Shown piece after piece: positions 32,686 through 43,925 of a DNA stretch of 64,000 nt; the stretch's first letter is position 1; the number at the start of each line of letters is the position of its first letter. The notes beneath the pieces are model-generated. The model had not been told where the DNA came from. It saw only the letters and a program-made list of their open reading frames with translations, and ran no database searches. The DNA lies in NCBI GenBank assembly GCA_010909165.1, contig VJWM01000068.1, forward strand, positions 248,001-312,000, given 5' to 3'. The DNA is from Anthoceros angustus (lineage: Eukaryota > Streptophyta > Anthocerotopsida > Anthocerotales > Anthocerotaceae). A program made the position numbers and the translations under genes.

Positions 32686-33533
32686 CCGTTCCCGTTGCGT
32701 CCAAAACAGCACCGACAGTGACCAAAACCGGGGTGCCGGTGGCGAGCCCGCCTCAATCAGTGCAACGCTGCGAAGCACAAGAGGCCTCGAGACACGAGTG
32801 AGGTCAGTGATGAGACAAAGCGAGTGCGATATTTTCGTTATTGCAACAACGTCAAGTTAGAGCCTGCCTCAGACGAAGCCCCTCAGAGCATGGTCTGGTC
32901 GTGGCTTGCCAAAATCGGGTGAACGTCATGCGATTGTGTCGCGACCGCGAACTCGTATTCCCTATCTCTTTCACTTTACCTTTACTCGGAAATTGGATAT
33001 GCAGGGAGTATGGCTTGGCGCGTATGAGCTTTCAAGACGTCTCCGAGTCGCATGTCGCATAGGAGCACGGCGCGGCGCGGGGAGCGAGGGCGACGATGGG
33101 AAGAGGAACGCAGAAGGCACGAGCCCAGGCAGGCAAAAGCCATGCATAACCGCCGACCAGCTAAGGTGTGCCCAGCACGGCCGGGACAGGGGCCGTTGCC
33201 CCGCTTGCTCGGCCTCGTGTCGTCAAACCTGGACTTGACCCGGGCCGGGCCGACCCGGGCCGCGCACCCCATGGGATCACACCGCGCCCGGCGCATTACG
33301 CCTGGCCACGCCACATCGTGCGCATTCCGGACGCGGATGCCATGGCCGCGTCCGCACGTGCGGGTGGGACGGGGCGTGTCTCGGTACAGGTACTCCTGTA
33401 CATACCTTCGCGCGCTCTGACACAGTCACACACGCACGCTCCGGGAGCGGGAGCCGGGGAGGGGTGGGTAGGTGGGAGTTGCAGCTACCGAGACAGCTCA
33501 CGCGCAAACGCGCGTCCGGCCCCGGCCGTAACG
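32686..33533 (+). repeat. 845-bp tandem duplication, unit 2
   Basis: Second unit in direct orientation. The junction lies at CGTTCCCGTT, a 10-mer present both at the left end of unit 1 and at the right end of unit 2, so the duplication happened between two short identical words. Confidence 0.92.
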
Positions 33534-36500
33534 CGTTCCCGTTCCCCGTTTCCTAAATTTCAATTTTCAACTACCCAATTCATAACTCAGATAATGTCTG
33601 AGGAGTTTTTTAAGGATGTAATCACTAATTTTTTCGAAATGCTATTGCCATAATTTTATCTACTCTATGTGCAGGCCCAATTTGGTTCGGTCCTCCGATA
33701 AGCACCAGCCACGTACTTGGTTGTGTGGAATTGTTGCAGCGAGAGGGGAGAAAATTGGTAGGCCAATATATATGGGGCAAGGTCTTGAAACTTTGCGTGT
33801 CTGCGAGACAGTCAAGAGATGTATAAGTACAGCTATCTTGGACATATGGAGCGACCTGCTATGCTAATTGGTGAAGACGAGGTAGGGTAGTCTATTGAAG
33901 ACTCCAATGTTAATAATTGAGTGGCATAGATCAAGTATGAAAGCTTGTCATCTCTACCTTGTAACAGTTACTACTTAATGAAAAAGCAGGACGATACTTA
34001 AGGCATTAAACCAAGATTCACTCTATACTTCAGAATGTGACAAGTACATTAACAATAAAGTTAGAGTTTCGTCTGAAAATATTTCCTCAACGACATTCAC
34101 AAGCAACACCTCACCTGCTGCGCAACACCATCTCTAAAAATCTTCTCTAAATGTCTCAATCTCCACTTTACTATTGCAAGTTAGTTGTTTAGATCTTCTA
34201 CATTCTATTGTAGCTTTTTCCAGAGGCGTATTGAAGGACCTTGTACTGGGGGATCCTATACTATAGGACATTACATTTTTTGATTCAACTAATAGTTTTC
34301 CTCGCCTTTGTTTCGCATCATCTGGCGATTCAATTATTTTTTCCTCGTGTTCAAATACGCCTTATATCTTCAACCCTGGCCCACTAGGTATGATATCTCA
34401 TTAATTCTCTTTGTTCACCATACTATTCACTTCTTCATGAGTATCCAACGAACTGAACATGTGTACAAGCAGGCTACTTTACACTTGCAAAGGTCATTTT
34501 ACATGAGTATTGACTTGAACCTGCCTGACTTGCCTGGTTTCAGGTGCAAGTGTTCGCGTGACCACCTTAAATATGAACCCTTCTTATGCCAAATATCATA
34601 TTTGATAAGTTATTATTGGGAATAGCAAGTTGATAGCTTGAACCGTGCCATAGTGGGATACGAAAAGAAAGGCGCCCCGGGATGACATGATCGTCAACAC
34701 CGACTAATCAACACGGCCTTCTGAGCCTTGTCTGAGGGCGTTGAAGCGATAAAGGTCCGCCATCCTACTCATACCTACCACCTCTTGTTACAAAAGCCAA
34801 ATTGTAGATAAGCTAATTATCTCTAGAGAAGTATGTTATCAATTTATAAGTACATCAAATAAATATTTAGCTTTTCCTCTAGCTTTGTATCAAAATTTGG
34901 ATTCTACAAGGATTGTTAAGGTCCACAATCAGACATAATTTATTTATTTAAGGATAACATGAAAGATCCACAATCTGACACAAAGCGTTATGCCTAAAAA
35001 GACTTGGAGATCACGCAGGAATGAGAACAAATGTTGGAGCCCAAACGCCCTTGTGCTCCACACTTAGAATATTCTCACTAATTATTTAGAATCTTAAGGA
35101 TTTATATGTTGAAATTCTATTGTTAAGGATTTTTAGCTTCTGATGATTTCTACATAGAATTCTCCAACAAATAAAGACTTCTCTAGCAAATAAATATTCC
35201 ATTGTCAACTCCTATCATCAAGGATTTCTATCATAGAAATTCTTAACAATTGTTTCTGCTAGTACCTACCTTAAGCGTTTGCATGAATTTATTGTCAAGG
35301 ATTTCTCTGTTTCTACTAATTTCTAGCCTTCTACATGAATCCCATTGTCAAGGATTTCTATGTCCTCACTAATTTGTACCTTAGTCAGTAGACTGAATTT
35401 GGAGCTAAAGTAGTTTCGTGACCGCCTTCTTAAGGAGTAAGACCGTCGTGTTGAAGAGAAAGGAGATCCTGAAGGCGCAAGAAAAGTATGTTTCCCATTT
35501 ACAAGAAGGACATCATTCGATTAGAATATAAGCTCAGGCCTGAAGGCCCGCAACGCCAACACATTGCGAAGTGCGTTCGAATTTTTCAAAGAGAAATTTC
35601 TCATCTCATATGCCGAATTCCGAGTTGTAGAGGGGGAATTCGAGATGTGACAATTAAAGGCCATTCCCAAGCAACAATGACAGACTGTCTCGAGCTTTGG
35701 CAAATGACCGAGGGTGTCACTCAATCGAAGACTAGGCGAGAGACATCGCGTATATATACAAATTATTATCTAAGCATGTGCATGATTCTAAGCACATTGC
35801 TAGACTCATGGCCCGGAATAGTGTGTGTAGGATATGCAAGTATCCACTGACTAAGGTACAAAATGGTGCAATGATGCATGTGGCTCACTATTTGGGATGC
35901 GATCTTTAAGTTGGAGTAGCTAGAATAGAGCAACAATAGGGGTCTAAGACTAGCAGTGTCTTGGAGATTTTTATTACCTGTCTTGACCATCTATCTTCGT
36001 AGGCATCCAACCCCTTAAAGGTCGAAAGGGATTGATGACAGTTTGTTGCAGACAATCAGCTCTGCTGAACATAGGTGATGATGCTAAAGCCTTGTGCAGT
36101 TATTCTGAAATACCTTTATGGCGATTGATGGACACAAATATTGTGACTTCATGCCACAGAAGGATATACCATCCCAACCTCCAACTGAGTGGTCATATAG
36201 TGCTGGGTCGCTTAGGGTCCAGCCTTGCTGTTTGGGGTCATGCTTATGTTCTGTGTTGTTTATCCTCCGAGCTGCTCAAAGAAAAGCAAGGCATGAACTG
36301 TTCTCCTATTCGTTCGTGTCGCTAACCAATGATTCGTTTCTTCCATCTCAAATGTATAATGATATCACACCAATAAAAATAAGCACAAGCAATAAATGTG
36401 CAACCAGTAGCCATAGCAGCAAGAATGATTGTGAAATCAACAACCCAAGGTGATAGAAACACAGGAATTTCTAGCAGTACAGGCCTTCTTTGCAATGACA

Positions 36501-37690
36501 GAGACAAATGACATGCACTACGTTGACTGAATTGGCGTTCCTGAGAACCCAAAGAGAATAAGTACAATGGAGGAAGATGGCCACTTTGTCATCCGATGAT
36601 ATGTTTGAAAGTCCAACTAGAAACAGGTTCAATGAAAGCAAATAGTACAGGCCATCTCTACAATGGTAGAGACAGATGACATGGACTAGGCAAATTGAAT
36701 TTGTGTTCTTAGAAAGCCACACCGAAGAATGACAATGAAGGAAAACTCTTTGCCATTCGACGATATGTTTAATAGTGCAACTATGTACAAACTGAATGAA
36801 GGCTAAGATAGGGAAAAATGAATGTTCCTGAGGGAACCAGTAGGAACGCTATAGTAAGTAACTCCTTCCCCACAACGTTCATTTCTTCGCACCTTTCCCA
36901 GAAGCAAAGCACAGGTTGCCTGCAAGCACAGTCCGCGGAGCGATGCAGTGTACTCCACGAAGGATTGCCAGTAGGACGCAACTTTTGGATGTGCTGGGCA
37001 GCTCCAAAGGGCTCTTCTGAAAGTGTGGCAAGGAGAACCAGAGATAACCAGACACTAGCTCCTTCCTACAAACCGATGACTTCTCTGGAAATGTTTTCAA
37101 AAATGTGGTTTACTCACAAAGCAATGGACAAAGCTTATCAGATATATTACATCATATCAAATTATATTATCATACTATAATCTCATGTCATGTCATTTCT
37201 TCACGTGTATCGTTCAGGCGTACGAAGTCCACACACGGCGAAGGGGCGGACAGCATAGACCCGCAAAGGTAACATGGCCTTTGATTGTTGCCATGTGGGT
37301 CTTTACACCGACTGAATCACATGTGCATACATGCGCAAATCCCAGAGAATATCTATATTCCAATCTATATTAAAGAAGTATGTATTCTACACGACGGCAG
37401 TCCGCAACTGCAACTTCCGAGGTAATGGGAAGCATTGAATCGGTCGAACGGTGCCATTTCCCACATTATGAGTCCGCCATGGCAGCATGGCCCCGCATCG
37501 CGTCGCTGACAAACATCCGCATACCGGGGGACCGGGTAATGTTTGTACCGTCCGTGTTTTTCATCCCCCCAAAAAGTCGCGTCTCCAGTCTAAGTCGACT
37601 CCCACGCTTCACCGGCGCTGCCAGTTCATTAACTGCATGTGACACCCCCACGCCCGTTCTGTTGCAGCGGACGGAGCGCAGCGAGTGGGC
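33534..37690. other. AT-rich region without a convincing gene
   Basis: Only short frames. A short peptide-like stretch near 33800-33890 (QEMYKYSYLGHMERPAML) may be a gene or transposon scrap. 35090-35390 contains four diverged copies of a unit built around CATTGTCAAGGATTTCT. The composition changes abruptly from GC-rich at about 33530. Confidence 0.4.
36477..36815. repeat. Diverged tandem duplication, about 170 bp, two units
   Basis: 36477-36645 and 36646-36815 align from AGTACAGGCC through AGAGACA(A/G)ATGACATG to CGATGATATGTTT/CGACGATATGTTT. They are visibly diverged, so this duplication is older than the 845-bp one. Confidence 0.7.
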
Positions 37691-37699
37691 CCCACCCTC

Positions 37700-37815
37700 C
37701 TAAGTACTGTACATACATACCGCACATACCTTCCGACTGCATACGCGACGCCCACGAGCCTACACCCCATAAATACCCCGAAGTACGTACATACCTGCTA
37801 CCGCGCCGTACGTTA
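37700..37815 (+). promoter_or_regulatory. Promoter-like segment with clustered GTAC cores
   Basis: Five GTAC tetramers (37704, 37709, 37783, 37787, 37808) surround a TATA-like CCATAAATACC at about 37767. GTAC is the core bound by SBP-domain factors such as copper-response regulators (CRR1/SPL7). No downstream gene is identified, so function is unproven. Confidence 0.25.
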
Positions 37816-38383
37816 AAACGAAGCCCGGTCGGGGCGGGTCGGGGCGGATCGGTCGCCACGCCAGCCGGGCTATGACTTGTCAAGCCGGTGCGCCGCCACG
37901 TCCTCCTGGCCGGCCCACCACGTCACGGGCCTCCGGTTCCGACGCCACGCCATGTGCTAACGACGTTATTCCAGGCCTGCCGAGTGTGCATATATACATG
38001 TCATAGGTGGAGCTTCGGGGAGGGTTTGGTTTAATTTAACAAATTTAACAAATTTAACATGGAAGTGGGATTCTGCGTCGTATTGGGACGTGGGATGCGT
38101 TGCTGGTCGTAAGCTGTGGGGGGGGCGAACAAGAAAAATGCAGTCCAAGGCAAGCCAAATGTGGTTGGTTACAACAATGGGTGGGTGGGAGAGGAGGTGA
38201 AATGAGCCATGAATCGAAATGATTGCTGTGAGTTTCTGTTGGCGAGAGCGGGGGGAGGGAGGTGAGGCTGTTGTGTTCCCTGCTGTGCTGTACTTTGTCT
38301 TTGCCCTAACCGAACCGCCACCTCCCGCGTCATCATGGTCACCTCTTCCGCTTCCCCAGCCAGGCTCTTTAGGGCTTGCGGCA

Positions 38384-38828
38384 GGCCCGGGCCCGGGCCC
38401 GGGCCCGGGGCCAGCCATGCCGTTTGCCGGTGTGGGGAATGCGCAAATCGGATTGCTCCAGATTTACGCAGATCCGGTGGGATAGCGTACAGAAAAATAA
38501 CGCCACAGGGATGCAGTGATACAGGGATGGGATAGATGCAGGCAGGGTTGCATAAAAAAATAAGAGCACTGGGATCCGCGAATATGTATACAGACGGGGA
38601 GAGGATGGAGGGATCGCATGTCTCCTTATACGTGTCTGCGCCTTGCTTGTCTCCACTGCCCTCTTCTTGTGCGGCCTGCAATGCCTCCGAATTTAGGCCA
38701 GGTGCATTACGCAGAGCGATGTAGCGGAGGTCGGGCCGGGCCCGGTCAAAGTCAGCCAGATTTTTTGGGTGCACCGCCAGAGGCAGGGGCAGGGGCAGGG
38801 GCAGGGGCAGAGGCAGAGGCAGAGGCGG
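38384..38828. repeat. Hexanucleotide tracts (GGGCCC)n and (GGGGCA/GAGGCA)n
   Basis: A (GGGCCC) run lies at about 38384-38410 and a GGGGCA/GAGGCA run at about 38780-38828. Both are perfect or near-perfect hexamer repeats. Confidence 0.9.
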
Positions 38829-39261
38829 AGCGTGGCAGGCGCTGGCCTGGCGTGGCCAGTAGCTAACAGCCGCTTGCTTCTTGTTTCAGGATCCTTTTCG
38901 CTCTTCAACACAGCCACACAAGGCTCGCCTCGCCCTTCCACAAGGATCTCCTGCAGCGGGAGTCTCGAGTTCGCCTTGCCTGGCTTTGGTTACCTGTTTG
39001 GTACGCCCGTGCTTGTGGTGTATATAATAGGCGTGCCAGCGTCATTGAATGGGTAACGGAGCCCTAGATTTCCAGAAACGGAAGCCTTGACTCGGATGCG
39101 TGCGATGGGTGTTTGTGGGTGGGATCATATGGCGGGCACAGCCCTTTTGGGATAGGAGGGAGGGAAGGGGAGTGGTGGGTTTTTTGGTTTCGGGATACGA
39201 GGGGAGGAGGGGTGGGAGGGGGATGGTGGGTGTGTTGTTTTTTGGGTTGTTGAAAGGGTCT

Positions 39262-39313
39262 GGCATCACGGCATCGCGGCATCGCGGCATCAGGGCATCA
39301 GGGCATCAGGGCA
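39262..39313. repeat. 8-bp tandem repeat GGCATCRS, six units
   Basis: Units read GGCATCAC, GGCATCGC (twice) and GGCATCAG (three times): a stepwise expanded short repeat. Confidence 0.9.
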
Positions 39314-40120
39314 GGCCCACACGACATGGTGGGCGACACATTCCTCGGCCTGCATGCGCCTCGGGAAGGAAAGAAGGAACGGGGATATGGATGCGTATTA
39401 TGCAGCCAGTGCGGGAGGCGGGACGTGAGTCGCATTGCATGGCATGCGGATGCAAATGCATGGGAGGGTGTGAGGGAGGAGGCACCTGAGAAACAGTGCT
39501 CTGGCCCTCTTGAAGAATAAGAATCGTTACAGACCCACCAGCCTGCTGGCCGGCTGCCTGCTGCCTGCTTGCGACGTTATGAGCTCATCAGGCGACGGTC
39601 CCACTTCCGAGCTTCCGAGCGCAGGCCCAGTCGCCCAGTCGCCCAGTCCACAGTCCAGCCCGGCCGATATTTCCTTTCCATGCCGTCGTCACTGACACTT
39701 CCGCATTCCAGCAGAAGCAGCCCACATTCCTCTGCTTTCCGGGCGCAAAAATAGAAATGGCATCCTTCCATGGGCATGCAACGAAGGGGAAAAGGCCTGA
39801 TCCGGGACCGGGACTGTCGTGTTGCTGCTGGCCGCCAATACAGCAGGGTTTTGTTCCATGCGCCTGTTGGGAGCAACTGGCAGCCCGATTCGGGCCGCCA
39901 GTCAACTGCAGAGCCAAGCCAAGGGCGAGCCAACGGCCGGCTATGCCGGGCGTATGTGTGTGTAGGCATGTATGTACATACGCCATAAGTTTGCGGGGCA
40001 GTGGGCAACAATAACCATGTACTTGTGTCTGGGTTTTTTGTCTGGGGATCCTTTGTCCTGTGGATGTGGATGAAGCCCCAGGACAAATCCCGTTATTGGG
40101 CTCTGCGAAAACCGCATTAT

Positions 40121-40192
40121 GCAGCAGCTGTAGCTGCAGCAGCTGTTGCTGTAGCTGTAGCTGTAGCTGTGTAGCTGTAGCTGTAGCTTGTT
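40121..40192. repeat. (GTAGCT)n microsatellite
   Basis: Hexamer GTAGCT runs interrupted by GTTGCTGCA variants. The motif is self-complementary at AGCT and could form hairpins. Confidence 0.9.
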
Positions 40193-40754
40193 GCTGCTAC
40201 ATGCATACTGCCATCGCTCCCACTCCTGGGTCCCCCGGCTGCTCATCTGATCATTGCCTTGCCTCTCATCGACCCTCTGACCGCCCACTCCGCCAACCCC
40301 AGCTGGTTAACGTGCAGTGCAGCATTCCTGTCATGCTGGTGGCCACAACTTCACAAGCTCCCCCTCCAACCCTAACAAAATATCTCACCTTCTCCTTGGC
40401 TGCCCATTCCCAGGCTCTCAGCCGAGCCCAGCCAAAGGCAGCGGCAGCGGCAGCAGCAGCAGCTGCTGGGGCTCTCCTGTGCCAAGCAAATATGCTAGGT
40501 AGTACGAAAGAGAGCTGCTCCTGCTCTCCCACCCACAGCTAGATAAGCTATTTGAGATGAATGTAGGCAGTATTATAAGCGTGCAGTTGGCACTGCAGTA
40601 GAGACAAAGCCGAGCCAGCCCATGCCTGTGCCTGTGTGCCTGCACTGTGTAGCCTGCGTACCACACAAACGTTCTCGCCCGGATCGCAGATATCAAGCAG
40701 AAAGCAGGTGTCATGGATGAGGAGGGCCCCCAGTGGAGTCCCCACCAGTTCGAA

Positions 40755-40828
40755 CCAGGCCCAGGCCCAGGCCCAGGGGACTGGCTGGATTGGACTGCTC
40801 CCTGGTCCCTGGTCCCTGGTCCCCGGTC
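40755..40828. repeat. CCCAGG and CCCTGGT tracts
   Basis: Four CCCAGG-type hexamers lie at about 40755-40779, followed by four CCCTGGT-type heptamers at about 40797-40828, close neighbours that are near-complementary to each other. Confidence 0.85.
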
Positions 40829-43487
40829 AGTGGGACTGGGAAGAGAAACAAATTCTGCGGTTTTGTTTCTTTCTGTCGCCTGTTGGATCTCGAAGGCAGT
40901 TGCAACAGGTGGGTACACACTACATACCTATGCCATACATGCCATAGCCACCCACCCTTGGTAAGGAAGAGGTCCCGTTCCGTCCCGGGTCCCGACTCCC
41001 GGGTCTCGGGCTCTTCACCTCCCCCTGCAACCCACCCGCAGGACAGTGGTTGGGAAAGGACGGATTACTGCACCCTCTACGCTCCTGTTGCAGGTTTCTA
41101 GTTGCAGCTTCAGCCCTTGTCATGCTTTGTTTCCGCCCAGGAGTGGCAGGAGCAGAACGAAGGCTTGCTTTTACATATCCAGCTGAGCAAGCTCCCTTTT
41201 CCAGAATGGCTGCAACTGGTTGCTGGGCACCCAGTTCTGGGCCGACATGAGATGACATGACACCATATGACATGACATGACAGGACGTCACAGCCCGAGT
41301 GTGAGGAGAGGACGCACAGCCCAAACAGTTGCACAGTGCTGTAGGACTAGCACCGCCAGAGTGAGCAGTTTCAGGTGTGACGAAACCTGCCTGCACATGC
41401 TTGGAACGGACTTCGTGTTATGCATGCGATGCAATTCCCAATGCCATACATCCACTGTTACGAGTAGTGTAGTCACAGGTCACCTCCGCTCGCTCATCTC
41501 TCACACAAATCACACAAATGGGAGCAGGCTGGCGCAGGGCATTAATGGTGGGCATGGCAGGGAAGTGACCACTGACGTCCCACTCGTAGCGCGGGCAGTG
41601 GCCAGAGCGCCCACTTCCCCCTGCCCTTCCCGGCTGGCTTCCACGGGAATTGGACGCCCTCCGTTGACCCCGTAACGACGACGACGATCCGTTCCCTCCC
41701 TTCCCGACCTCCGCTCACAACTGTGGCCCTCCTCAGCCCAGAGGCGGGGAGCCCACCATGGCAGCAGGCTCTCCAAGCTCGTGACATCGTGTACTTTGGC
41801 CCCACCCTGGGTGAGGTCAGAGCTGTGGTAATGTGTGTGTCAAGGGGAGACTGATGGGTTGGGTTGTGTTGTGTTGCGGTGTGTGTTGTTGTGTTGTGTG
41901 GATGTGTGTGTGTCGCCTGGACAGGTGTGGGGCCAATGCCCATGGGGATGGGGCCGGCCGGCCTTCCTCGGCCCCTCTGCATGCTGAATGCACTGGTCTA
42001 TTATACGCCTATGCAGTGGGCACCGCTGCAAAAATCCACGTACCAGCTTCCAGGCCTGCGCCTCCGGTACACTCATCAGTCTCTGTGAGAGAGGGCTGGT
42101 CACTGGTGGGAGCCGCTCCCTTGCAGTTGCACTACTTTATGCCTTTATCTGCCGCTGCTCTGCTCAGCGGCCTGCAACTAGTGAAGTTATTATCTCCCGC
42201 TCCAGCTCACAGGTCACAGCTCACAGCTGCAACTGCAACTGCAACCGCTGCTTGTAGCAGCAGCACTTCCAGAAGCCGCTGTAGCTGCACCGATTTGCCA
42301 ATGGCTGCAGCATGAGTGGGAGTCGGGGCAGGAAAGCATTAGCGGTTACCTGCTCACGCGCCAGCCTCTCCCACGCAGATAAGGTTGCTCCTCCTCCTGA
42401 CCTTCCTTCCTTCCAACCCAACCCATAATATCCATCCCATTCCATCCCATCCCGACGATGCTGCTGCCGCTGCTGCCTATCGATTCGAGAGGCCTGTCAT
42501 GGCGTGTCGCCTCTGTCTTGGCCCTCGCCCTTGCCCTTGCCCTTGCCCTTGTGCTTGCGGATACCCATGGCAATGCCAATGGCGTGCAAGGGCACAACAG
42601 TGCAATGCGCGCCTTTTGCGCCTCATGACTCACCCACAGCTAGACTACGTATGTACACGACCCATCAGCTACACAGCTGGTTTGCGACAAGCAGGCCAGA
42701 GCCCACTCCTCCCATGATATGTGCAATGTACTGCTCCTACGGAGTCACGGACACAAAAGGAGGAGAGGCGGGCTGAGGCAAGGCCATGGCCATGCCCTGC
42801 TGCCCATCTGAGATGATGCAATACCGATGACAGTGCCCAGTGCCCATGTCCTTCTTTTTACCTTACCCTCCGGGATCCGTTCGGAAGCCATGGCCAGGCA
42901 TGGCCCATGATTGCCGCATCGCATCGCAGGGCGGGGAGCAGAGGTAGATTCGTGAATCGGGGCAACAGGCGGGGACCACACTGCACAGGCCAGGCGCAAA
43001 CTATTACATTCCAGCCACATGCAAGCGAGCGACCAAAGTGCAAAAGTGCAATGCGCGTACGCTCACAGCTATCGGGGCTTCATGCCATCTACCGCCAACA
43101 TTCAATCGCCACCTTCATGTGGGTCCTGGATCATCACACCAGCACTCAGTGCCAACCCCGCGAAAGCCCTATCCAATCCTACGATTTGGCTGCACTGTCC
43201 TCCGGGATCCCACTATCCCTTGAATCGCTCGCCCTCCCTTTTTTCTCACTTGCGATGCAGCAAACAAAATGGGCAGGATGGCAGTAGACACAGGCGCCAG
43301 TGACAGCTTTCATTGAACATGGGCATCAACAAAGATTCATCTTATACGTCCTGCCATTCCTGGCTGTAAAATGTCTACAGTTGAAGGAACCAGCGTGAAT
43401 CAAGAATCACAAAATTTGCCTTCCGTTTTTCACTACATTAAATTATCGCAACCAGAGACATATCAACCTTAGCAAATTGTCTTACAG

Positions 43488-43562
43488 ACCCCAGCCCAGC
43501 CCAGTCTAGCCCAGCCCAGCCTGTGTGTGTGGCCAATGGCCCAGCCCAGCCCAGGCCCAGCC
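43488..43562. repeat. (CCCAG)n pentanucleotide microsatellite
   Basis: Two runs of CCCAG units are separated by a short non-repetitive segment. Confidence 0.9.
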
Positions 43563-43925
43563 ACCTAGCTAGCTAGCACCTGTTCGCCTTCAGGTCTGCA
43601 CTGCACTCCACTGCACAGCTCCAAACATATAGGTAGTAAAGTAAAACATCCTCCTATATAAGATCACTCGGTGCAGAAATCCCATGCCCTTTTCCATGCT
43701 TGCATCCATCCTGTGTTGGGGAGCCGTCCGGAGTCTGGAGCCCAAATTGCCACCAGAATCCAACACGACTCCCCTGCCTCCTGTAACCCCCCAGAGGGGA
43801 GAGGGGGATCATGGCTCGACTCAACTTGCCGACGGCAGATTCGATGGATCAATCCACCAATAAAATTTGCATGGCAGCAAAATACCCTGTTTCCCTATAC
43901 CCGCTTCCACCCTTCCACCCTCTTG

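Larger units (their letters stand above)
37816..43925. other. GC-rich, microsatellite-filled region with no recognised gene
   Basis: Long frames here, such as those rich in Pro-Gly or Gly-Arg, are by-products of hexanucleotide repeats. I found no family signature on either strand. Confidence 0.4.

Noticed and set aside
31501-33653. Many 100-200-codon frames in the GC-rich tandem repeat
   Set aside because: Frames are open on both strands because of high GC content and repeat in both units; no domain, start context or conserved frame supports coding.
38169-38866. Pro-Gly-rich frames
   Set aside because: Generated by GGGCCC and GGGGCA hexamers; no gene context.
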